Shown here piece after piece: positions 20,069 to 28,379 of a stretch of DNA of 37,383 bases. Where the stretch lies: contig JAABSG010000005.1 of assembly GCA_011390475.1 (NCBI GenBank), positions 1-37,383 of the forward strand, given 5' to 3'. Position numbers and translations under genes: made by a program. A model generated the notes under the pieces. It saw nothing but the letters and a program-made list of their open reading frames with translations. It was not told the DNA's origin and did not search any database. Every line of letters starts with the position of its first letter. Position 1 is the stretch's first letter. The DNA is from Geminicoccaceae bacterium (GTDB taxonomy: Bacteria; Pseudomonadota; Alphaproteobacteria; Geminicoccales; Geminicoccaceae).

Positions 20069-20825
20069 GGCCGAGGATCTTTCGTGCCTTGTCGAGATCG
20101 GCCGGGGTGTCGACCCCGAAGGGAACGGCTTTTACGAGCTTTACACCGATCCGCATACCGTTCTCGAGGGCGCGGAGCTGTTCCAGCCTTTCGCGCTGCT
20201 CCAGGGGGCTCGGCTCCAGCGCGGCGAAACGGTCGATAGCGGCCCGGGTGAAGGCGTAGATGCCGATATGGTGGAAGACCGGGCCATCGCCCCAGGGAGC
20301 GGGGGCGCGGGTGAAGTAGAGGGCTCGGCCCAGATCTTCGGTCACGAAGGAGATCACCGCCTTGACGGTGTTGGGATCGACCCGCTCCTCGGGATCGTCC
20401 GTGGCGTTGGCGAGCGTGCCGATGTCGGCGCCCAGCCGGTCGAGGGGCTCGAGCACCGCCGTCAGGCACTCGGGATCGATGGTCGGCATGTCGCCCTGCA
20501 GGTTGATCACCCGTTCCACCCGCTGGTCGGGATCGAGGGTCTGCAGGGCCGCGTGGATGCGATCGGTGCCGGAAGGGAGAGCCGGGTCGGTGAGGACGGC
20601 GGCACCGCCCGCGGCCTCGACCGCCTCCTTGATCGCCGGCTCGGCGCAGGCGACGACCACGCGTCCGACGGCCGCCTCCATCGCGCGGCGCCAGACATGG
20701 ACGATCATCGGCACGTCGCCGATCAACGCCAAGGGCTTGTTCGGCAGCCGGGTCGAGGGCAACCGGGCCGGGATCAGCACCAGATTGCGCGACGAATTGC
20801 CGCCAAGGTTCTCGAGCGAAACCAT
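20061..20825 (-). CDS. kdsB: 3-deoxy-manno-octulosonate cytidylyltransferase
   Basis: LVLIPARLPSTRLPNKPLALIGDVPMIVHVWRRA, SGTDRIHAAL, VINLQGDMPTIDPE, HIGIYAFTRAAIDRFAALEPSPLEQRERLEQLRALENGMRIGV. Confidence 0.97.
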   Translation of the reverse strand: MVSLENLGGNSSRNLVLIPARLPSTRLPNKPLALIGDVPMIVHVWRRAMEAAVGRVVVACAEPAIKEAVEAAGGAAVLTDPALPSGTDRIHAALQTLDPDQRVERVINLQGDMPTIDPECLTAVLEPLDRLGADIGTLANATDDPEERVDPNTVKAVISFVTEDLGRALYFTRAPAPWGDGPVFHHIGIYAFTRAAIDRFAALEPSPLEQRERLEQLRALENGMRIGVKLVKAVPFGVDTPADLDKARKILGHG

Positions 20826-20985
20826 CTGACGTCACCTCTGGGTAAACTCAGGACCTGACAGCGACACGGTGGCGGCTTGACGGTCGATGGCCGCCTCCGC
20901 TACCGACCCTTGCTATTGTGCGCACTCGGGTTTCACCGCGCGCCGCGCTCGACCGTCTTCGGCAGACTGAGGAACAGGCAGTCCT

Positions 20986-22323
20986 ATGGCATCATCCCTC
21001 GAACTCAACAAGTTGCTCGCAGGCGTGCTCACCGCCGGCATCATCGGCGTCGGCGCTGCCGTGTTTTCCGGGCTGCTCTATAGTCCGAGGTCGCTCGAGG
21101 AGCACGCCTTCAGCGTGGTCGTCTCCGATGATGCCGCGGACGTCGCCGATGCCGAGGCCGTGGAGGAACCCTCGATCGAGATGTTGCTCGCCAGTGCCGA
21201 CCCGAGCGCCGGTCAAACCATCACCCGGCAGTGCACGGCCTGCCACGTCTTCGACGAAGGTGGCGAAAACCGGGTCGGCCCGGTCCTCTGGGACGTCGTC
21301 GGTCGTGACGTCGCGAGCGTCTCGGGCTTCAGCTATTCTGCGGCCTTGCAGGAGATCGAGGGCGAGTGGACCTTCGCGGCGCTCGACGGCTTTCTCGCCA
21401 ATCCGCGCGGCTGGGCCCCCGGCACCTCGATGAGCTATGCCGGGCTGCGGAGCGCCGAGGACCGCGCCAACCTGATCGCCTATCTGCGCGAGCAGTCGAA
21501 CGATCCGGTGTCGCTGCCCGAGCCCGACGCCGAGACAGCCGAGGCGGCGCCGGTGGAGGAAGCCGATGCGGCGCCGGTGGAGGAAGCGGTGGCGGACGAG
21601 CCTGCCGAGGCGGAGGCGGTAGAGGAGGATGTCGCGGCTGCCGAGGCGCCGGCCGAAGCCGAAACCGTCGTCGAGGAAACGGCAGAGGCTGTCGAAACGG
21701 CGGTGAGCGAGGCGACGGAAACGGTGGTCGAGGAAGCCGAAGAAGTGGCGGCGGCTGCCGGGGAAGTGGTCGAGGAGGTCGCCGAGACCGCCGAGACCGC
21801 GGCGGGCGAGGTCGCAGCCACGGCGACCGAGATGGTCGAGGCGGCGGAGGAGACGGTGGCCGAGGTCGCCGAGGAGACCGCCGATGTCGCGACCGATGTC
21901 GTCGACGAGACCGAGGAAGCGGCCGAAGAGGTTGCGGCGGAAGCGACCAATGGTGCGGAAACGAGCGCGATGGTCGCCATGGTTGCCGCTGCCGACCCGG
22001 CCAATGGCGAGCGCAACTTCCGCCAGTGTGCTGCCTGCCACACGCCCGACGAGGGCGGCGGCAACCGCGTCGGCCCCAATCTCTGGGGGGTGTTCGGCGC
22101 GGATGTCGGCAGCAAGGACGGGTTCAACTATTCCGACGCGCTCACCTCGATCGACGGCATCTGGACGGTCGATAAGCTGAATGCCTATCTCGAAAATCCG
22201 CGCGGCTTCGCCCCCGGCAACCGCATGGCCTTTGCCGGCCTTCGCGGCGAAGAGGACCGGGCGGCGATGATCGCCTATTTGCGCAGCTTGAGCGAGGACC
22301 CGAAGCCGGTCGATATCCAGTAG
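20986..22323 (+). CDS. membrane-anchored di-heme cytochrome c (two CycM-like domains joined by a long E/A/V-rich linker)
   Basis: N-terminal anchor LNKLLAGVLTAGIIGVGAAVFSGLLY; CTACH and CAACH heme motifs; paired NPRGWAPGTSMSYAGLR / NPRGFAPGNRMAFAGLR; linker ~160 aa. Confidence 0.93.
   Translation: MASSLELNKLLAGVLTAGIIGVGAAVFSGLLYSPRSLEEHAFSVVVSDDAADVADAEAVEEPSIEMLLASADPSAGQTITRQCTACHVFDEGGENRVGPVLWDVVGRDVASVSGFSYSAALQEIEGEWTFAALDGFLANPRGWAPGTSMSYAGLRSAEDRANLIAYLREQSNDPVSLPEPDAETAEAAPVEEADAAPVEEAVADEPAEAEAVEEDVAAAEAPAEAETVVEETAEAVETAVSEATETVVEEAEEVAAAAGEVVEEVAETAETAAGEVAATATEMVEAAEETVAEVAEETADVATDVVDETEEAAEEVAAEATNGAETSAMVAMVAAADPANGERNFRQCAACHTPDEGGGNRVGPNLWGVFGADVGSKDGFNYSDALTSIDGIWTVDKLNAYLENPRGFAPGNRMAFAGLRGEEDRAAMIAYLRSLSEDPKPVDIQ
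21544..21587 (+). repeat. short tandem repeat inside the cytochrome linker (24-nt period)
   Basis: GCGGCGCCGGTGGAGGAAGC occurs at 21544-21563 and 21568-21587 (protein AAPVEEADAAPVEEA). Confidence 0.9.
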
Positions 22324-22370
22324 GGCAAAAGATCTCGGCCGCTCAATCGATTGGCGAAATTTAATCGACC

Positions 22371-22387
22371 GGCGGCAGGCTGCCGCC
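22371..22387. other. short GC hairpin in the intergenic region after the cytochrome gene
   Basis: GGCGGCA-GGC-TGCCGCC, 7-bp perfect stem with 3-nt loop; no T-run. Confidence 0.5.
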
Positions 22388-22482
22388 TACCCTTCGGTTG
22401 CATCTGAGGCGGGTGTCGCTACATCGTCGAGACGGATGGCGACATCCGCAACAGCTTTGCTGACGAAGCGGAAGGGGCAGGG

Positions 22483-24354
22483 ATGATCCGATCGACGGTG
22501 TTGGCGCGACTGGGGCTCGCAGCGGCGGTGATGGTCGCGATCGGTGGCGCTTCGGTCGCCGCCGATGTCGAGCCGGCGCACGGCATCGCGATGCACGGCG
22601 ACGTCAAATATCCGCCGGACTTCACCCATTTCGAGTATGTCGATCCGGATGCGCCCAAGGGCGGTAGCATCACCTATTCGGCGATCGGCAGCTTCGACAG
22701 CCTGAATCCGTTCATTCTACGCGGGCAGGCGGCGGCGGGCCTGGGCGTGCTTTTCGAGACGCTGACCCAACGCTCCAACGACGAGGCCTTCACCGAATAC
22801 GGCCTTCTGGCCGAGACGATCGAGATGCCCGAGGACCGTTCCTGGGTCGCCTTCACGCTCCGCCCCGAGGCGCGCTGGAACGACGGTGAGCCAGTGACCG
22901 TCGCGGACGTGATCTGGAGCCTGGAGACGATCAAGGCCAAGGGGCATCCCTTCTATCGTGCCTATTACGCCAATGTCGTGAGCGCCAGGGAAGAGGGCGA
23001 GCGGCGGGTGGTCTTCGAGTTCGACGGGGCGATCAATCGCGAACTCCCCTTGATCGTCGGGCAGATGCCGATCCTGCCCAAGCACTATTGGGAAACCCGT
23101 GATTTCGAGGCCTCGACGCTCGAGCCGCCCTTGGGCAGCGGGCCCTATCGGGTCGCCAGGGTCGATCCGGGCCGGTCGATCACCTACGAGCGCGTGCCCG
23201 ACTACTGGGGTGCCGAGGTTCCGGTGAGCAAGGGTCGGTTCAACTACGACCAGATTCGCTACGAGTATTTCCGGGATTCCAACGTCGCGCTCGAGGCCTT
23301 CAAAGCCGGACAGTACGATTTCCGCGTCGAGAACACGGCCCGGCTCTGGGCCACGGCCTATACCGGCCCCGGTGTCGATGCCGGGCTGATCGTGCGCGAG
23401 GAGATCCGCGACGAGAGCGGGACGGGCATGCAGGGCTATGTCTTCAACACGCGGCGCGCCATGTTCGAGGATCCCAGGGTGCGCCAGGCACTGGCTTATG
23501 CGTTTGATTTCGAGTGGTCGAACAGCACGCTCTTTTTCGATCAATACGTGCGCAGCGAGAGCTATTTCTCCAATACCGAACTGGCCGCGACCGAGCTGCC
23601 GGACGAGCGTGAGCTCGCGATCCTCGAGCCGTTTCGCGACCAGTTGCCGGAGGCCGTCTTCACCACGGTCTACGAGCCGCCCACGACCGACGGGTCGGGT
23701 GAGCTTCGGGGCAATCTCCGCACCGCCTTCGAGATGCTGCAAGAGGCCGGCTGGGAGGTCGACCGGGCGACCCGCAAGCTGATCGATACCGAGACCGGCC
23801 AGCCGATGCGTTTCGAGATCCTCTTGATCAACCCGGCTTTCGAGCGGATCACCGGGCCTTTCCTGCGGAACCTGGAACGGCTCGGCATCGATGCCACGAT
23901 GCGCACGGTCGATACGGCGCAGTACCAGAACCGGGTCGACGCCTTCGATTTCGACATGATCGTCGGGGTCTGGGGGCAGTCGCTCTCGCCGGGTAACGAA
24001 CAGCGCGATTTCTGGTCCTGCGAGGCCGCCGAGACGCCGGGTAGCCGCAACTTTGCCGGGATCTGCGATCCGGTGGTCGATGCCCTGATCGAGCGCGTCA
24101 TCCAGGCCGAGAGCCGCCAAGGGCTCGTTGCCGCCACGCGCGCCCTCGATCGGGCGCTCTTGTTCGGCCACTACGTGATCCCGCACTGGCACTCGCCGGT
24201 GACCCGAGTCGCCTATTGGGACAAATTCGACCGGGCGGAAATTGACCCGCGCTACGGTCTCGATCTCAATGCCTGGTGGGTCGATCCGGGCAAGGCCGAC
24301 CAGGTGGCCCGCCGGCAGCGCGATCTCGATCTCGACGACGTCGTGACCGAATAG
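22483..24354 (+). CDS. extracellular solute-binding protein family 5, YejA-like
   Basis: GIAMHGDVKYPPDFTHFEYVDPDAPKGGSITYSAIGSFDSLNPFILRG, FTLRPEARWNDGEPVTVADVIWS, HYVIPHWHSPVTRVAYWDKF. Confidence 0.94.
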   Translation: MIRSTVLARLGLAAAVMVAIGGASVAADVEPAHGIAMHGDVKYPPDFTHFEYVDPDAPKGGSITYSAIGSFDSLNPFILRGQAAAGLGVLFETLTQRSNDEAFTEYGLLAETIEMPEDRSWVAFTLRPEARWNDGEPVTVADVIWSLETIKAKGHPFYRAYYANVVSAREEGERRVVFEFDGAINRELPLIVGQMPILPKHYWETRDFEASTLEPPLGSGPYRVARVDPGRSITYERVPDYWGAEVPVSKGRFNYDQIRYEYFRDSNVALEAFKAGQYDFRVENTARLWATAYTGPGVDAGLIVREEIRDESGTGMQGYVFNTRRAMFEDPRVRQALAYAFDFEWSNSTLFFDQYVRSESYFSNTELAATELPDERELAILEPFRDQLPEAVFTTVYEPPTTDGSGELRGNLRTAFEMLQEAGWEVDRATRKLIDTETGQPMRFEILLINPAFERITGPFLRNLERLGIDATMRTVDTAQYQNRVDAFDFDMIVGVWGQSLSPGNEQRDFWSCEAAETPGSRNFAGICDPVVDALIERVIQAESRQGLVAATRALDRALLFGHYVIPHWHSPVTRVAYWDKFDRAEIDPRYGLDLNAWWVDPGKADQVARRQRDLDLDDVVTE

Positions 24355-24379
24355 GGCGGCTTTTGTCCATGGCCGCTCA

Positions 24380-24646
24380 GAGCCTGTCCGAGAAGTTTAC
24401 GAGGCCTTTCATGAGCTTGCCAGTGAGCAAATGCGAGGAGTTGATCGGCCGTCGATGCAGCGCATCGTCGGTCGATCAAGGACGAAGCAGGTGCCGCTGC
24501 CAAGCTCACCCTCTGGGTCGTCTTGCGATCGGCTCCGGCTTTGTTGCCGAGCTTGCCCGATGCCCCGGCATCGGGCCGCGCTCGGCTCCGCGCCGGCGGT
24601 CGATCGCAGGCCGATGAAATGCCTCGTAAACTTCTCGGGCGGGCTC
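24380..24646. repeat. 267-bp element bounded by 33-bp near-perfect inverted repeats, MITE-like candidate
   Basis: Left end gagcctgtccgagaagtttacgaggcctttcat; reverse complement of right end gagcccgcccgagaagtttacgaggcatttcat (30/33 identical); interior contains further hairpins; no convincing ORF of its own. Confidence 0.75.
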
Positions 24647-24650
24647 TGGC

Positions 24651-25331
24651 TCAAGGCCAGGCGGCGACGCCGAAGAGCCACGGGTGGGCGACGAGCAGGA
24701 CGACGAAGAGGCCGATGGCCAGGGCCACTCGCGGCCAGCCGATCTCCGCCCAGACGAAGTGCTGGCGGCCCTCCAGGATGGCGGCGAAGGGCAAGAAGGA
24801 GGTGCGCTGGACGAAGATGCCCCAGCCCGGCCGGTTTTGCCGGTTCAGCCGGTGGTCGAGGGCGGCCGCACCGCCGAAGGCCAGGACGGCGAAGGCGCCG
24901 AAGAAGACGGCCGAGGCGAGGTCCGGATTGGCGAGCAGGTGGGTGACGGCCCAGAGGCCGATGCCCCACATCATCGGGTGGCGGGTCACCCGGAGCATGC
25001 CGCGGGCCGGCTCGGGCGCGTCCTGGTCGGGCTGCTGCCCGATCGCCGTCGGATTGGGCTGGCTCAGGGCCGTCACTAAAAAGAGGCTGGCGAACGGCAT
25101 GACGAGAATCGCCACCACATCGAAGAAGGTGCTGCCATACCAGAGTGGGACGAAGGGCGATGCCCGATAGGCCATGACGAGCCAGATGATCGCGGCAATG
25201 GAAACGAGCGAGAAGAGCAACCGGTACCAGGTCTCGCCGACCCGCTCGATCACCTCCGTCCGCAGCGGGGTCGTGCCGATGCCGATATGGGTCCCGACAA
25301 AGAAGAGGGCGGCGACGAAGAGATCGGTCAT
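24651..25331 (-). CDS. NnrU family membrane protein
   Basis: MTDLFVAALFFVGTHIGIGTTPLR, RVTRHPMMWGIGLWAVTHLLANPDLASAVFFGAFAVLAFGGAAALDHRL; start at internal Met. Confidence 0.9.
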   Translation of the reverse strand: MTDLFVAALFFVGTHIGIGTTPLRTEVIERVGETWYRLLFSLVSIAAIIWLVMAYRASPFVPLWYGSTFFDVVAILVMPFASLFLVTALSQPNPTAIGQQPDQDAPEPARGMLRVTRHPMMWGIGLWAVTHLLANPDLASAVFFGAFAVLAFGGAAALDHRLNRQNRPGWGIFVQRTSFLPFAAILEGRQHFVWAEIGWPRVALAIGLFVVLLVAHPWLFGVAAWP

Positions 25332-25486
25332 GCGAGACTCACGCGCCCTCGACTGCGCATCGGTTCGGCCATCCAAGGCCGTGCCCATTGCGTATCGATT
25401 GCTGACGACAGAACTTCGACACCGGCTGCACCGTTTCGCTGGACGATGACCGACTGGCTATCACGGTAGCGGCTCGAGGGAAACCT

Positions 25487-26122
25487 ATGCGCCTATGTCA
25501 AATGATCGGCGGCTCGAAAGCGGCTCTCGTCGGCAAGGGGAGCCGCGCCGTCCTCTTCCTCGCCACGGCGGCACTCGTCACCATCGGCACGGCCTCACTC
25601 GCCGAGGACGAGGACAAGGCGGCAGCCGCGCCACCGAGCGGCGATGCCTTCGCGTTCGCCTTCACCGCCATCGAGGGACACGATCTGCCGCTGGAGCAGT
25701 TTCGCGGCCGGCCGATGCTGGTGGTCAACACCGCCTCTTTTTGCGGCTTCACCCACCAATATGCCGAATTGCAGGCCTTGTGGGAGACCTACCGCGACCG
25801 CGGGCTGGTGGTCCTCGGGGTGCCGTCGGACGACTTCAACCAGGAGCTGGACGACAACGCCGCGATCCAGGAATTCTGCGAGGTCGAGTTCGGCATCGAC
25901 TTTCCGATGACCGAACGGGTCGCGGTGCGTGGGACCGAGAGCCATCCGCTCTTCGCCCATTTCAGGGACGAGCTCGGGCCGAGCGCCGGGCCGAACTGGA
26001 ACTTCTTCAAGTACTTGGTCGCAGCAGACGGCCGGGTGGTGGAGAGCTGGTCCTCGCGCACCGCACCGAGTGCGGCGGCGATCATCAGCGCCATCGAACA
26101 CGCGCTCGACACGGCCTCCTGA
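25487..26122 (+). CDS. glutathione peroxidase family protein with N-terminal export signal
   Basis: LVVNTASFCGFTHQYAELQALWETYRDRGLVVLGVPSDDFNQE and PNWNFFKYLVAADGRVVESWSS; hydrophobic N-terminal segment ending SLAED. Confidence 0.92.
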   Translation: MRLCQMIGGSKAALVGKGSRAVLFLATAALVTIGTASLAEDEDKAAAAPPSGDAFAFAFTAIEGHDLPLEQFRGRPMLVVNTASFCGFTHQYAELQALWETYRDRGLVVLGVPSDDFNQELDDNAAIQEFCEVEFGIDFPMTERVAVRGTESHPLFAHFRDELGPSAGPNWNFFKYLVAADGRVVESWSSRTAPSAAAIISAIEHALDTAS

Positions 26123-26456
26123 CGCAAGGCGTGAGGAACGGCAGCGGGCATCGGTCAGCCGGCGGCGGCATCGGCACCTGCCAGCGCGGGCTCCAGGCAG
26201 CCTCTGATGAGCCCAGCCAGGGCCGCCGACGGGCTGGGGCGCAGGCAGGTCTCGCGCCAGACGAGGGTGAGCAGCCGGCCCGCGGCATCGCCGGCGCGCG
26301 GGCGCGCGGCGAGTCCGACATGGCCTGTATCGGCAATGGCGACGATGTCCTCGCGATCGCGGAGATCCATCGCATCCGAACGCTCGTTGCGCCGAGAGCC
26401 TCTTCTCTGGCCGGTTTCGCGACGGCGCTAGGAATGCCGCCCGAAGTGCCGCCAGG

Positions 26457-28379
26457 CTAGGTCGGCTCGACGGTCAGGATCATCAGCCCATAGGGCTCGA
26501 GGGTGTGGGCCTTGTCAGGATCGAAGACGGCATCGTTCCAGAGGTCGTGGCTGCGGCGCGGCCCCAGTCGTTCGGCTTCGATATCGACCCAGTGCTCGCT
26601 CAGATTGGCGACGATGGTGAGCGTTTGGCCCTGGGCTCGTCGCTCGAAGGCCAGCGTATAGCGGGGATCGAGGGCGATGGGGTGGATCGTGCCGACCCCG
26701 AGGGCCGGTGCCTGCTTGCGCAATGCCCCGAGCCGCCGCATGGCGGACAAGACCCGCCCTTCCGGGGTCGCCGGCTGGTCGAGCGCCCGGGCCAGCCGCT
26801 CATCCGAGAAATACGGCCGATGCACCCAGCGATTGTCCGCAGCCTCGGCCAACCGGTCCGTATAGGTCGGATCATTCGGCTGGGCGATCTCGTCGCCGAG
26901 ATAGAGGAGCGGGATGCCGCCCAGCGTGTAGACCAGGGCATGCATCGAGATGATCCGCCGGACGGCATGGTCGATCAGCGACGGATCACCGTCCGCCTCG
27001 GCAGCCTCCAACCCGGCCAGCGCCGCGCACGTGCCCGAGACACGACAGTCGCCCGTTCGCGGGTTCTCCTGAAACGGCAGCCCACGGGCGAAGCTGCCGG
27101 GAAAGCGCCCGGTATAAAAGGCGTTCAAAAAGCGGCGGTGGCCGTCCGGATCGATGCCCAACGCCACCATGTCTTCGTTGGCCATGCCCCAGCCGATATC
27201 GTCGTGACAGCGGAGATAATTGACCCAGGCGGTACCGATCGGCGTCCCGTGGCGGCGGGCCAGGATGTCCCGCAGATGCCGGGTGTCACGGGTGGCGAGC
27301 GCATCCCAGAGCGAGCACATCAAGAGCGGATTGTAGGACAGCCGACACTCGTCCGGCCGGACATAGCGGACGACCTCGTCCGGATGGACGATGGCCTCGG
27401 ATTTGAAGACGAGCGACGGGGCAGCGATGGCCGCCGCGGCATTCAGCGCGCGAACCACGAGATGCGCTTCGGGCAGGTTCTCGCAGGGGCTGCCGGGCTT
27501 TTTCCACAAGAAGGGCACGGCATCGAGCCGGAGCACGTCGACGCCCTGGTTGGCGAGAAACAGCATCTCGCCCAGGATGGCGCGGAGCACCGCCGGGTTG
27601 CTGTAGTTGAGGTCCCACTGGAAGGGGTAGAACGTGCTCCAGACCCACTTGCCGCCGGCCAGATCCTCACGCCAGACGAAGGCGTCGCCGCCGCGATCGG
27701 GGAAGATCTGGCGGAGGTGGCGGGCATAGGGCTCGACCGCTGCGCGATCGTCGAACATCCAGTAATAGGCCTGTTTCTCCGGGTCCCCCGCCTTGGCAGC
27801 CTCGGCCCAGGCGTGATCGTCGGCGGTGTGGTTGAGAACGAAGTCGAGGACCAGCGCCATGCCGCGCTCGTGCAGCGCGTCGGCGAATTTTGCCAGCTGG
27901 TCCATGGTGCCCAGCCGTGGCGCCACCTCGCGATAGCTCGAGACCGCATAGCCGCCGTCGTTCGGTCCGTCCGGGACACGGAAGAGCGGCATGAGGTGGA
28001 GATAGGTGACGCCCAGGCGCTCGAGATGGGGCAGGCGGTCGTAGAGGCCGATGATGCTGCCGGCGAACCGGTCGACATAGCCCATCGCACCGATTTGCTC
28101 GGCAGCCCTGATCCAGTCCGGCGGGCGGTCGCGGTCGCGCTCGGCCAGTGGCTCGGGGCGCGCGATCGCGGCCTTCAGCGCCGTCTCGGCGATGGCCTCG
28201 AGGTGCCAGGCGACATCCCAGCGATGGCCGTAGAGCGGCAGGAGGGCATCGACCAGACGCGGCAGGTTCGCCTCGAGCCTGGCCTCCAGCACCTCTCGCC
28301 TGCGGCCGGCCCGCTCCAAGAGTGGCGTCAGCCGGCAGCACAGGGTCGAAAGGGCGATCCTGGTTTCGGCCGGGGTCAT
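26457..28379 (-). CDS. GH13 alpha-glucan enzyme, amylosucrase-like (GH13_4)
   Basis: VDVLRLDAVPFLWK (nucleophile Asp), LVFKSEAIVHPDEV (acid/base Glu), NYLRCHDDIGWGM, GGIPLLYLGDEIAQPND. Confidence 0.88.
   Translation of the reverse strand: MTPAETRIALSTLCCRLTPLLERAGRRREVLEARLEANLPRLVDALLPLYGHRWDVAWHLEAIAETALKAAIARPEPLAERDRDRPPDWIRAAEQIGAMGYVDRFAGSIIGLYDRLPHLERLGVTYLHLMPLFRVPDGPNDGGYAVSSYREVAPRLGTMDQLAKFADALHERGMALVLDFVLNHTADDHAWAEAAKAGDPEKQAYYWMFDDRAAVEPYARHLRQIFPDRGGDAFVWREDLAGGKWVWSTFYPFQWDLNYSNPAVLRAILGEMLFLANQGVDVLRLDAVPFLWKKPGSPCENLPEAHLVVRALNAAAAIAAPSLVFKSEAIVHPDEVVRYVRPDECRLSYNPLLMCSLWDALATRDTRHLRDILARRHGTPIGTAWVNYLRCHDDIGWGMANEDMVALGIDPDGHRRFLNAFYTGRFPGSFARGLPFQENPRTGDCRVSGTCAALAGLEAAEADGDPSLIDHAVRRIISMHALVYTLGGIPLLYLGDEIAQPNDPTYTDRLAEAADNRWVHRPYFSDERLARALDQPATPEGRVLSAMRRLGALRKQAPALGVGTIHPIALDPRYTLAFERRAQGQTLTIVANLSEHWVDIEAERLGPRRSHDLWNDAVFDPDKAHTLEPYGLMILTVEPT

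Noticed and set aside
20992-22041. 349-aa minus-strand Gly/Arg/Leu-rich ORF opposite the cytochrome
   Set aside because: Repetitive composition is the reverse complement of the E/A/V-rich linker, not an independent protein.
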